In this document: in pieces, positions 6,452 through 13,153 of the stretch
How positions within the stretch are numbered: the stretch's first letter is position 1
How the letters are laid out: the number at the start of each line of letters is the position of its first letter
Assembly: GCA_002329295.1 (NCBI GenBank)
Contig: DCTT01000026.1
Coordinates: 119,122-134,687, forward strand
Reading direction: 5' to 3'
From: Eubacteriaceae bacterium UBA1433
GTDB lineage: Bacteria > Bacillota > Clostridia > Eubacteriales > UBA1433
Length of the DNA: 15,566 bases
Notes under the pieces: model-generated
Database searches by the model: none
Seen by the model: only the letters and a program-made list of their open reading frames with translations
What the model was told of the DNA's origin: nothing
Program-made: the position numbers and the translations under genes

Positions 6452-6485
6452 ATTTACACCTCCCAAACACTTCGTTTTGCAGATC

Positions 6486-6630
6486 CTATTTTTCGGAAAC
6501 CATCTTCATTTCCTGTTCAATATTCAACTGCATTTTCTCTAACTGGGCTTCCACGGATGCCGGGTTTTCTTCCGCCCGGTCAATCTTGTTTTCCTAAATA
6601 AAATACGCCCGCTTTTTCAAAATCCTGCAT
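6486..6630 (-). pseudogene. Frameshifted small ORF, unknown
   Basis: ATG at 6628-6630 lies seven bases after GGCGGAG. The frame reads MQDFEKAGVFYLGK and then stops at 6580. The next phase is open from 6587 and continues KIDRAEENPASVEAQLEKMQ to a stop at 6486. One base deleted near 6584-6589 would give a continuous hydrophilic protein of about 48 residues. The start loosely recalls the N-terminus of HerA-like ATPases, but nothing further supports that. It may be a broken gene, or a real one with a base error in this sequence. Confidence 0.4.
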
Positions 6631-6799
6631 CTTCTTTCTCCGCCTATCCAAGCGCTTTCAAGGATTTTTGCACGTTTTTCCATAAAAACAACACGCTTTT
6701 ACGCACTTTGCGTTAAAAAAATAATTATATGAGTTTCGGTATTTTCTCACAACCGCATTTGCGTTTTCTCCGTTATCGATTCTGTGGTTTTATATCAAA

Positions 6800-6828
6800 A
6801 TGCCGGCCATTGAAACAATGACCGGCAT
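6800..6828 (-). terminator. Terminator of the L25 gene
   Basis: A 13-bp stem, ATGCCGGTCATTG with CAATGGCCGGCAT on the minus strand (one G-T pair) and a 3-nt loop, is followed by a T-rich run. It lies 40 bp past the L25 stop codon. Confidence 0.88.
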
Positions 6829-6868
6829 CAAAAATAATTGTAATAACTGTTTTTTCTGTCGTAAAGAA

Positions 6869-7513
6869 TTATTCTTCGCTTTCCGTTTCTTCTTCTTTTT
6901 CTTCTGCCGCTGCAACTTCAACTTCTTCGGCGCCTTCTTCAACTTCTTCTTCAACCATCTTCGGTTCACGAATCGTCAAAACCAACGCATCCCCCTCAAT
7001 TTCTGCCGTAATTCCTTCGGGCAGCACCAGATCTTCTACGCTTACTTTATCTCCCAATTCAAGTTCTGTCACGTCAACTTCCACCGATTCGGGAATATCT
7101 TGCGGCAATCCTCTTACGGGAATCTCATCCAACTGCTGCATAATCAACAGTCTCTTATGTTCAATGGCTTCTCTGCCCAAGATTCTAACGGCAAGATTGA
7201 TTCTGATTTCCGTATCCAGCGATACATGTTGAAAATCAACATGCAATACCTCTCTGCGTACCGGCGAATACTGTATATCTTTAATCATGATAGCATAATC
7301 GTCCTCACCGTCCATATCAAGCGTAAACAAATAGTTTCTTCCATGTTTGGATATATTTTTGATTAATTCATCCTTTTTGATTTTTATAGAAATCGAATCT
7401 TCACCCTTGCTGTTAATCACCGCAGGAATATAGCCTGCTCTGCGCAACTGTTTGTTGGTCATGCCAACCCCTTTTTCCCTTTTTTCAATTTTTAATGTTA
7501 CTTTTTCGTTCAT
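6869..7513 (-). CDS. rplY: 50S ribosomal protein L25 (Ctc/TL5 form)
   Basis: This 214-residue protein has the N-terminal 5S rRNA-binding L25 domain (about 4-92: RRAGYIPAVINSKG, then the DIQYSPVRREVLHVDF block) and the C-terminal TL5/Ctc beta domain (about 100-183, VSLDTEIRINLAVR to ALVLTIREP). A strongly acidic tail of Glu and Ala follows from about 186. It binds 5S rRNA in the central protuberance of the large subunit. In Bacillus the homologue is the general stress protein Ctc. The ATG follows AAGGAGAG at ideal spacing. It has its own promoter with a TATAAT box and its own terminator, so it is a single-gene unit, possibly with a short upstream frame overlapping its start. Confidence 0.95.
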   Translation of the reverse strand: MNEKVTLKIEKREKGVGMTNKQLRRAGYIPAVINSKGEDSISIKIKKDELIKNISKHGRNYLFTLDMDGEDDYAIMIKDIQYSPVRREVLHVDFQHVSLDTEIRINLAVRILGREAIEHKRLLIMQQLDEIPVRGLPQDIPESVEVDVTELELGDKVSVEDLVLPEGITAEIEGDALVLTIREPKMVEEEVEEGAEEVEVAAAEEKEEETESEE

Positions 7514-7593
7514 TTTTCTCTCCTTTTATCAAGACCCTCACCTACCTCTTTCGCCCAGTCCATCATGCTTGTCTGCGGCAATGCATCAAACAT
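7510..7593 (-). CDS. Possible leader peptide upstream of L25
   Basis: A minus-strand frame starting MFDALPQTSMMDWAK and ending LDKRREK stops in an ATGA overlap with the L25 start codon. The same frame is open back to 7671, just inside the predicted transcript, with a protein-like basic composition. No good ribosome site precedes the ATG, so it may be chance. If translated, it would couple to L25. Confidence 0.22.
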   Translation of the reverse strand: MFDALPQTSMMDWAKEVGEGLDKRREK

Positions 7594-7687
7594 CTGTCGA
7601 ACCAACAATCGAGTAAAGTACAGGAACCGAATCAGCGGCCTTTCTTTTGTAAAGCGCTTCTTTTTTGTTGATTTTCAATATTTTCAC

Positions 7688-7716
7688 ATTATACCAAATC
7701 AAAATCACTTTGGCAA
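7688..7716 (-). promoter_or_regulatory. Sigma-A promoter of the L25 gene
   Basis: On the minus strand TTGCCA (7711-7716), a 17-bp spacer and a consensus TATAAT (7688-7693). It predicts an untranslated leader of about 170 nt before the L25 start codon. Confidence 0.8.
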
Positions 7717-7788
7717 TATCTCTGTGAAATACAACCCAATAAAATCAATTTGTTTTACCTATGAACTCCTTATTTACAATACATTACA

Positions 7789-9744
7789 TTATATTTCTCG
7801 CAATCCTATCTCAATGAAAAATTGATAAATGCCATCATAATAAGCAGGCAGCCTCGTTATATCTTCTTTGTTTCCTTCGGGAACAAAAATAATCATTCCC
7901 TGTCTTGCCCGTGTAAGCAAAACGCGATATGCGTTTTTTAAATATAAAATGTTTTCTTGATTTTTTATGTTTTGCCATTTCGAACCGATAAAACGATAAT
8001 ATTGAAAATGATTGTTGCTGAGGCGTAAATTTGCATCCCAACAAACAATGGTCCAGTCAAGTTCCAGCCCTTGAATATCAAACTCAGTTGCAGTATCTTC
8101 TAAAAAATAAGAGGAGCGAACATCTTCAGCATCGTTTAAAAACCAGGTTACTGCATCTATTTTACTTTGTACCCAAACACCAAACGGCCGCAATCTTTTT
8201 GCTCCAGAGCTGGCGACTATGCCATATCGCTCTGTGCCTTTTGCGTGGGATCGAACCCATGCTTTTGCTTTTTTTAAATCTCTTGTCAACAAAATAGGAT
8301 AATCGTTTGATAAGGAATGATATAATGCTTTTGCATTTTCTTTCTCCACATCGAGAATGGCCTTAATCAACGCAGATACATTCTCGCTTCGAAAAGAACG
8401 CAGAGATACCGCTAAATGTAGGGCGTCTACAACAGAATATCTCAAATCATGAAACAGTTGCTTTATCGAAAGGTTCCGAGTATATTCGCTGTCTGTTATC
8501 TGCTCTGACACATAGACATCCCAACGAGAAAAACCCTTCCTAATTGCATCAAACCATTCAATTAACCCCGCCTCACCTGTATTGATTTCTTGTCCACCTC
8601 CCACCAAACAAATAATCACTGCCCAATCTTCGTGCCTATCCATGATGCTTATAAGGAATTCCGGTTCCGACATAAAAAAGTCAGCGCGTCCTTTTTTTCG
8701 CTTCATAAAATCCGCCAACATGTCTTTTGTCCACGCACGTTGTGCTTCATCAAAAATAGCTACCTTTTCATTAGGTGCAGTATATGTAGAAATTGCATCG
8801 TCACGAAAATGATGGATATTTTGTATAAATGCTTTTGCCTTTGCAAGGGCTTCTGTTTTTTTGACATTTGTGCGAAGATGTTCATCACGTGCAAGCGCTT
8901 CTTGCAAAACATCCACCAAAGGCTGGTTCCCTGATAAAAAAATTGCATGTTCCTCTTTATCAAATCGATGACGTTCATTTGCAATGTTTAAACCTGCCAA
9001 TGTTTTTCCTGCTCCTGGAACCCCTGTAATAAAACAAATAGACTTTCTGCATTCATTTTTGCTTTTTTCAATGATTGTATTAATGGCCATGGTCGTCTCA
9101 TTCAAATTAAACGCACTCGCATCATTGCGAGAAATATCTGAAACCTTGTGGCCACGATATAATGCTTGTGCCGCCTCAATAATTGTGGGCGTGGGAGCAT
9201 AAGGAGAATATATCCAGTCATTTGTATCCATATCTTTTGCTGAAAATTTCGACAAAATATACTGAAAGGCATGGACAATATTGTTTTTATTACATTGCAA
9301 CACATCGAGAATGCCCTCTTTCATTTTTTGACTGTGAAAAGCGCTATCGGGTGCTTCTGTGGCAATGAGCATTGGAATTAACAAACGTCTATGACTTTCT
9401 TTATGAAAATTTTTTAAATCCAATGCATAATCGATCACTTGATTGATTGCGCTTTTCGAATATTCATAGGCGCCTATTTTAAATTCCAATAAAAATATCA
9501 GTCCATCTACAATATAGACAGCATCAATGCGTTTTCCAATGCGTGGGATGGTATATTCAAAAATAATATCCCCTCTGTCCATTTCAGTGAATACTGTTTT
9601 TAATATTTGAATTTCCTCTATCCATGCATTTCGTTGCAAATCTTCCAGTGCAAATGGATTTTTTTTCGTCATTTCGCCAAGAATACTGTCATCTGGTTGC
9701 ACAACAAAACGCTTCACATCGCTTATATAAAAAGCCCTTGACAC
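7789..9744 (-). CDS. DUF2075-type (schlafen group 3-like) nuclease-helicase
   Basis: The start chosen is the GTG at 9742-9744. A strong AAGGGAGG ribosome site lies six bases before it, and an upstream ATG at 9769-9771 would put that site inside the coding frame. This gives 651 residues (positions below count from the upstream ATG; subtract nine). The N-terminal domain carries RIDAVYIVDG (D83) and LLEFKIG (E96, K98), a PD-(D/E)XK-like nuclease pattern. A superfamily 1 helicase core follows: Walker A GVPGAGKT (250-257), Walker B IFDEAQ (339-344), GGGQEI (391-396, motif III-like), EFDIQGLELDW (563-573) and RVLLTRARQG (616-625, motif VI). Nuclease-helicase fusions of this group are scattered and often lie in defence islands, but a defence role here is inference. 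It lies about 40 bp downstream of the aminotransferase and is probably co-transcribed. Confidence 0.85.
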   Translation of the reverse strand: MSRAFYISDVKRFVVQPDDSILGEMTKKNPFALEDLQRNAWIEEIQILKTVFTEMDRGDIIFEYTIPRIGKRIDAVYIVDGLIFLLEFKIGAYEYSKSAINQVIDYALDLKNFHKESHRRLLIPMLIATEAPDSAFHSQKMKEGILDVLQCNKNNIVHAFQYILSKFSAKDMDTNDWIYSPYAPTPTIIEAAQALYRGHKVSDISRNDASAFNLNETTMAINTIIEKSKNECRKSICFITGVPGAGKTLAGLNIANERHRFDKEEHAIFLSGNQPLVDVLQEALARDEHLRTNVKKTEALAKAKAFIQNIHHFRDDAISTYTAPNEKVAIFDEAQRAWTKDMLADFMKRKKGRADFFMSEPEFLISIMDRHEDWAVIICLVGGGQEINTGEAGLIEWFDAIRKGFSRWDVYVSEQITDSEYTRNLSIKQLFHDLRYSVVDALHLAVSLRSFRSENVSALIKAILDVEKENAKALYHSLSNDYPILLTRDLKKAKAWVRSHAKGTERYGIVASSGAKRLRPFGVWVQSKIDAVTWFLNDAEDVRSSYFLEDTATEFDIQGLELDWTIVCWDANLRLSNNHFQYYRFIGSKWQNIKNQENILYLKNAYRVLLTRARQGMIIFVPEGNKEDITRLPAYYDGIYQFFIEIGLREI

Positions 9745-9784
9745 TTTATGCCTCCCTTTGTGTATCTGCAATAGATAGATTTTT

Positions 9785-10996
9785 TTATTGATTATAGCTG
9801 TCTATTGCACGACAAATCCGCTTCAGTCCTTCTTCTACGATTGAATTTGGCATAGCCAGGTTTAATCGAATATAACCCTGCGCATTATCCACAAACAAAT
9901 CGTCCCCACCTTCCAACAACACCCCTGCCCGCTCCGCAAAAAATAACGCAACATCATCTATACCAGGCAGCAAATGTCGAATATCAATCCAGGCAAGATA
10001 AGTAGCCTCAGGAATCATAAAAACCGCCTCGGACAGATATTTATCGAGATACTCTTTGACAAACCGAAAATTATCATCCAAATATTCTTTCAATTGCTCC
10101 AGCCACGCACCACCCTTTTCATAAGCCGCCTGGTGTGCTGCAAGCGACAACGGGTTGACAAATCCGGCATTTTTGTCCCGTGCTTCAAAGGTTTTGCGCA
10201 ATTCTTCGTCCCGAATAATAATATTGGCAAACATCAATCCTGCCAGATTAAAGGTCTTGCTTGCCGACATGCAGGTAATCAATTTTTCATAATTCGGCAT
10301 GACTTTCCCTAAAGGGATATGCCTGTTTCCCGTCCGAAGCAAATCACAATGAATTTCATCCGAAATAACCCATAAATTATTCTTTTCAATGATTTCGGCA
10401 ATGCGTTTTAACTCCTCTTCATTCCATAGACGCCCGGTAGGGTTGTGTGGGCTGCACCATACCACCAGTTTCATTTTTGCATCGGCTGCCTTTTTTGCAA
10501 AATCATCAAAATCAATGCAAAAATACCCGTCTTCATTTTTTAGAGGCGAATAAACCAAGTCAACCTGATTGTAAGTGGCTGCATGTTTAAAAAATCCGTA
10601 AGAAGGTGTTGTAATCAACATTTTTTCGTCTTTGTCCACCAATTCTTCTACAAGCCCATACAATGCAGGAATCACTCCGGCAGAAAACACCAGCTCCTCT
10701 TGCGGAAAATGCCAATCATAATAATTCTCACACCATGCCGAAAAAGCACTGTAGTACGCTGTGTCAAATACCTTGCTGTATCCGAATATTCGTTGATCGG
10801 CACGTTCTTTGATAGCGTCACATATTTCCGGCGGTGTGGCAAACTCCATGTCGGCAACCCACATGCGAATAAATTCTTCGTCCCGATAAGGAAATACCTT
10901 GTCCGGTCCCGCATGAAAAATATAACTGCGAAAACCGTCCGTACTCAACGCATTGGTGTTGTTGCGATTGATAATTTCGTCAAAATTGTATTTCAT
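9785..10996 (-). CDS. patB: PLP-dependent C-S lyase / aminotransferase, MalY/PatB family
   Basis: This 403-residue protein has a fold-type I PLP enzyme layout. SASKTFNLAGL holds the PLP-binding Lys247. SPHNPTGR (182-189, N185) and DEIHCDLL (213-220, D213) contact the cofactor, and R377 in YIRLNLAMP binds the substrate carboxylate. MWVADMEFATPP (45-56) and the DEIHCDL block are hallmarks of MalY/PatB cystathionine beta-lyases, which cleave cystathionine or cysteine to pyruvate, ammonia and homocysteine or sulfide. Aminotransferase activity is a possible alternative. The ATG follows GGGAGG at ideal spacing. The nuclease-helicase follows closely on the same strand with no terminator visible between them, though no functional link is evident. 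Confidence 0.9.
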   Translation of the reverse strand: MKYNFDEIINRNNTNALSTDGFRSYIFHAGPDKVFPYRDEEFIRMWVADMEFATPPEICDAIKERADQRIFGYSKVFDTAYYSAFSAWCENYYDWHFPQEELVFSAGVIPALYGLVEELVDKDEKMLITTPSYGFFKHAATYNQVDLVYSPLKNEDGYFCIDFDDFAKKAADAKMKLVVWCSPHNPTGRLWNEEELKRIAEIIEKNNLWVISDEIHCDLLRTGNRHIPLGKVMPNYEKLITCMSASKTFNLAGLMFANIIIRDEELRKTFEARDKNAGFVNPLSLAAHQAAYEKGGAWLEQLKEYLDDNFRFVKEYLDKYLSEAVFMIPEATYLAWIDIRHLLPGIDDVALFFAERAGVLLEGGDDLFVDNAQGYIRLNLAMPNSIVEEGLKRICRAIDSYNQ

Positions 10997-11037
10997 TTTG
11001 TCCTCCCTTATCTGTCCTTTTCCCGTTCTTTCTTTTT

Positions 11038-11065
11038 AGTATCGCATTTTTTGAAAATTTATCAA
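11038..11065 (-). promoter_or_regulatory. Likely promoter of the patB-helicase unit
   Basis: On the minus strand TTGATA (11060-11065), a 16-bp spacer and GATACT (11038-11043), about 40 bp upstream of the patB start codon. The -10 box is imperfect. Confidence 0.5.
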
Positions 11066-11143
11066 CCTGTTATTTTCTTTATTTATTCAATCTTCACTTG
11101 AAAAACATTTTATTTTTGTCTTGCGCCAATTGATTTCATGCAT

Positions 11144-11172
11144 AAAAAAACCGCTTTGTTTTAAAAGCAGTT
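11144..11172 (-). terminator. Terminator after the DUF1848 gene
   Basis: On the minus strand AACTGCTTT and AAAGCGGTT form a 9-bp stem with one mismatch, followed by a T-run (TTTTTAT). It lies about 17 bp past the stop codon. Confidence 0.75.
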
Positions 11173-11188
11173 CTGTTTTCTTCTCTTT

Positions 11189-12127
11189 TCACCACATCTT
11201 TCTTTGTCTGCTCACAAGGCTCTCTGTTTGTCTTTCGGTGATTTTATCCTTTTCGCCGATCGTCCCAATCAAGCTTGGTGAGGCAGACACATGCATCCGC
11301 CTGTTTTTTTCTGCAACCGCCTGGCTCTTCGTGGCGTAACAATACCTGCAGCCGCCCGGGCAGCTGTCATAGGCGCCAATATCGACACTCTCAATGCACC
11401 CGCAAGCTGGCCGCTGGTTTTTGTCTTTCTTTGCTTCAATGCTGCAATTGATTATTTCTTCGATAACGGTCGGATCAATGCAGGCGCCGTGCCCAATACC
11501 GTAGGACGATAAATCTGCTTCTTCCGCGCAAGTATTGATTTGCATTCCATTTTCTTTCGCAATTTGACCAAAGGCCTCGGCAATACATTCCATCGATTCT
11601 TTGGTGATGCCACTGCAAAGTTCCGATTTTGTTTGGGCGGACATCCATGAATACACGTCAACAAAACTGATAACGCACCGTTTCGTCATACCCTTAAGCC
11701 GGCGCGCCATTTTTGAAAACATTTGAATATGGTGCGCTGTCGAATAGCGAGAATTGATAAGAATCGGGTCATAGCGCCAAATGACTCTGTCGTTTTCAAT
11801 TTTCTCACTTAATGTGGAAAAAGCCTTGAGAAGCACCTCTTTGTCGGGCACTCCCCGCTCTATCTCTTTGCCATAAGGCGTGAGAGTAAATTGGAAATAA
11901 TAACGATAGCCCATATCGTCTATTTCTTGTAAATGTTCCAGTATCGGCATAGGGTTTTTCGTCCAAAAAACAATACAGTCTACAACTGCCGGCGTGAGAG
12001 TTATTTTTGTATAATGATTTTTATGATAGGGATTCTGAACCAGCACATACCCCTCACGCAGCCGATTCATAAACCACGGCGCATAATAAGCGACAATATC
12101 TCCTCTTCTGCTGGCGCTGACAATCAT
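11189..12127 (-). CDS. DUF1848 family protein with C-terminal radical-SAM-like cysteine motif
   Basis: This 312-residue protein opens with MIVSASRRGDIVAYY, followed by the family blocks VFWTKNP (53-59), FQFTLTPYG (78-86) and IWRYDPI (116-122). Near the C-terminus CGC (242-244) is followed by DSCPGGCRYCYA, giving Cys256, Cys260 and Cys263 in CX3CX2C spacing, the pattern that binds the [4Fe-4S] cluster of radical SAM enzymes. In ordinary radical SAM proteins that motif is near the N-terminus of the barrel; here it is at residue 256, so a permuted barrel is possible. The biochemical function is not known to me. The ATG follows TTGGAG seven bases upstream. It is downstream of the DNA alkyl-transferase gene and closely spaced with it, so DNA or nucleotide metabolism is a weak contextual guess. 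The last 35 or so residues are charged and poorly conserved in appearance. Confidence 0.88.
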   Translation of the reverse strand: MIVSASRRGDIVAYYAPWFMNRLREGYVLVQNPYHKNHYTKITLTPAVVDCIVFWTKNPMPILEHLQEIDDMGYRYYFQFTLTPYGKEIERGVPDKEVLLKAFSTLSEKIENDRVIWRYDPILINSRYSTAHHIQMFSKMARRLKGMTKRCVISFVDVYSWMSAQTKSELCSGITKESMECIAEAFGQIAKENGMQINTCAEEADLSSYGIGHGACIDPTVIEEIINCSIEAKKDKNQRPACGCIESVDIGAYDSCPGGCRYCYATKSQAVAEKNRRMHVSASPSLIGTIGEKDKITERQTESLVSRQRKMW

Positions 12128-12228
12128 GTGATTTCTCCAAAATCATTTGCAACTTGTATCATTTTTGCAACTATTCTTAAACTTCCCCTTCTTTTCATCA
12201 ATGGAACCTGATCGCAACCCCTTTTCAT
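12124..12228 (-). CDS. Possible 34-residue ORF linking ogt and DUF1848
   Basis: An ATG at 12226-12228, five bases after the ogt stop, opens a frame MKRGCDQVPLMKRRGS ending ANDFGEIT. Its stop overlaps the DUF1848 start as ATGA. The composition is protein-like and it fills the gap exactly, which favours translational coupling. The ribosome site (TAGGT) is weak, so it may be chance. No family is recognised. Confidence 0.28.
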   Translation of the reverse strand: MKRGCDQVPLMKRRGSLRIVAKMIQVANDFGEIT

Positions 12229-12233
12229 ACCTA

Positions 12234-12698
12234 TTATTTATTTTCTGCTTCCAATTTCAACAACGCCTCTTTCATTTCCAACCTGCTGGCATAGCCTACC
12301 AGCTTTCCGTCTGCGCCAATCACACGATGACAAGGCACCACAATGGCAATGGGGTTTTTGTTATTGGCCATACCCACGGCACGGCTGGCCTTGGCGTTGC
12401 CCACCGCAACGGCAATGTCCTTATACGACCTGGTTTCGCCATAAGGAATGGCACAAAGAGCCCTCCACACGCTTTTTTGAAAAACAGTGCCCTTCATTTC
12501 ATAGGGAAAGTCAAATTCTTTCCGTTTGCCGTCAAAGTACTCTCTCAATTGCCTATCTACTACATCGGTAAGCGCTGTTCTGCTGCCCTTATCTTCAGGC
12601 TCATCAGCTATTTTTCCCAAACGCGTAATATTTCCGTTTTCATGCTCAACGCGCATCCATCCCACAGGCATCTCATAAATAGCAAATCCTCTCTCCAT
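12234..12698 (-). CDS. ogt: Methylated-DNA--protein-cysteine S-methyltransferase
   Basis: This 154-residue protein is the usual size for Ogt/MGMT. The suicide Cys123 lies in IVVPCHRV (119-126), and the helix-turn-helix carrying the arginine finger is seen in SYKDIAVAVGNAKASRAVG (91-109, R106). FQKSVWRALCAIPYGETRSY (73-92) is the standard block before it, and GADGKLVGYASRLEMK the standard block after it. It transfers the alkyl group from O6-alkylguanine (and O4-alkylthymine) in DNA to its own cysteine and is then spent. There is no Ada-type regulatory domain. The ATG lies nine bases after AGAGGAG. A possible 52-residue frame ends 3 bases upstream, and DUF1848 follows on the same strand. Confidence 0.95.
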   Translation of the reverse strand: MERGFAIYEMPVGWMRVEHENGNITRLGKIADEPEDKGSRTALTDVVDRQLREYFDGKRKEFDFPYEMKGTVFQKSVWRALCAIPYGETRSYKDIAVAVGNAKASRAVGMANNKNPIAIVVPCHRVIGADGKLVGYASRLEMKEALLKLEAENK

Positions 12699-12701
12699 TT
12701 T

Positions 12702-12860
12702 TTACCGCTCCTCTGATTTTTCTTTTCTCATTTGGCAACTGACCCGATAGGCGCCGATCGATTGACCTGTTTGCGATTTGAAAACCGGCAACGAATTTTT
12801 AAATGCTACAGTCATATGATATAGCACCTTAATCAGAACAGTTTCATAATCAGTCAACAT
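12702..12860 (-). CDS. Possible 52-residue protein upstream of ogt, unknown
   Basis: A minus-strand frame with ATG at 12858-12860 reads MLTDYETVLIKVLYHMTVAF and ends QMRKEKSEER. It stops at 12702, three bases before the ogt start codon, and its last codons carry the ogt ribosome site. The protein is basic with no membrane segment or cysteine pattern. The first ATG has only a weak ribosome site; an internal ATG (12813-12815) has AAGGTG nine bases upstream and would give 37 residues. The tight packing and natural amino-acid use suggest a real small gene in an operon with ogt. I recognise no family. Confidence 0.4.
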   Translation of the reverse strand: MLTDYETVLIKVLYHMTVAFKNSLPVFKSQTGQSIGAYRVSCQMRKEKSEER

Positions 12861-12939
12861 AAATCCATTTCAGTCTATGCGCCTTTGCATCTGCACAAAG
12901 ACATTTGCACTTTGCTAAACACTTTTTCAGGAGCTGACT

Positions 12940-13125
12940 GTGGAAAAAAATATCCCTCTTATGGCAAAAATCGTTGTAACACCCACTGTATTGGGCATGG
13001 TTCTCTTTGCCTTATGGCTGGGTTCCGGCACCATTACCTTGAAAGCATTTCTTTTAAATTATCTCCTTTGCTTCGCTCTTGCCCTATTGGTGTTGATTCT
13101 TCTTCCACCGACAAAATTGCCATAG
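12940..13125 (+). CDS. Small two-helix membrane protein, possibly DUF2798-like
   Basis: This 61-residue protein starts at GTG (12940-12942), six bases after a consensus AGGAG site, so the start is convincing. It has two hydrophobic helices (about 11-30 and 36-56) joined by GSGTITLKAF, and ends LPPTKLP. The layout loosely recalls DUF2798 membrane proteins, but the match is from memory of the pattern only. It is alone on the plus strand, convergent with the DpnI gene and divergent from the ogt group. Its function is unknown. Confidence 0.6.
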   Translation: MEKNIPLMAKIVVTPTVLGMVLFALWLGSGTITLKAFLLNYLLCFALALLVLILLPPTKLP

Positions 13126-13153
13126 AACGCTTAAGCCACCAGCCTAAAGCGTT
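13126..13153. terminator. Weak convergent hairpin between the small membrane gene and dpnC
   Basis: AACGCTT (13126-13132) pairs with AAGCGTT (13147-13153) around a 14-nt loop, between the two convergent stop codons. On the plus strand a T-run follows only after about 10 bases, so termination is uncertain. Confidence 0.4.

Larger units (their letters stand above)
6229..6868. other. Gene-poor interval between CDF and L25 genes
   Basis: This stretch of about 640 bp holds a bidirectional terminator (6298-6339), the L25 terminator (6800-6828) and several short minus-strand reading frames with ribosome sites but interrupted phases (6486-6630, 6362-6451). No intact gene of ordinary length is supported. 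It reads as an eroding intergenic region or an array of small unknown peptides. Confidence 0.6.

Noticed and set aside
6699..6718. Hairpin with ACGCA/TGCGT arms near an A-run
   Set aside because: The T-run is on the wrong side for a terminator on either strand and no gene ends there.
6800..7366. Plus-strand frame of 188 codons opposite the L25 gene
   Set aside because: It begins inside the L25 terminator, and its Phe/Cys/Asn-rich start mirrors the acidic tail of L25.
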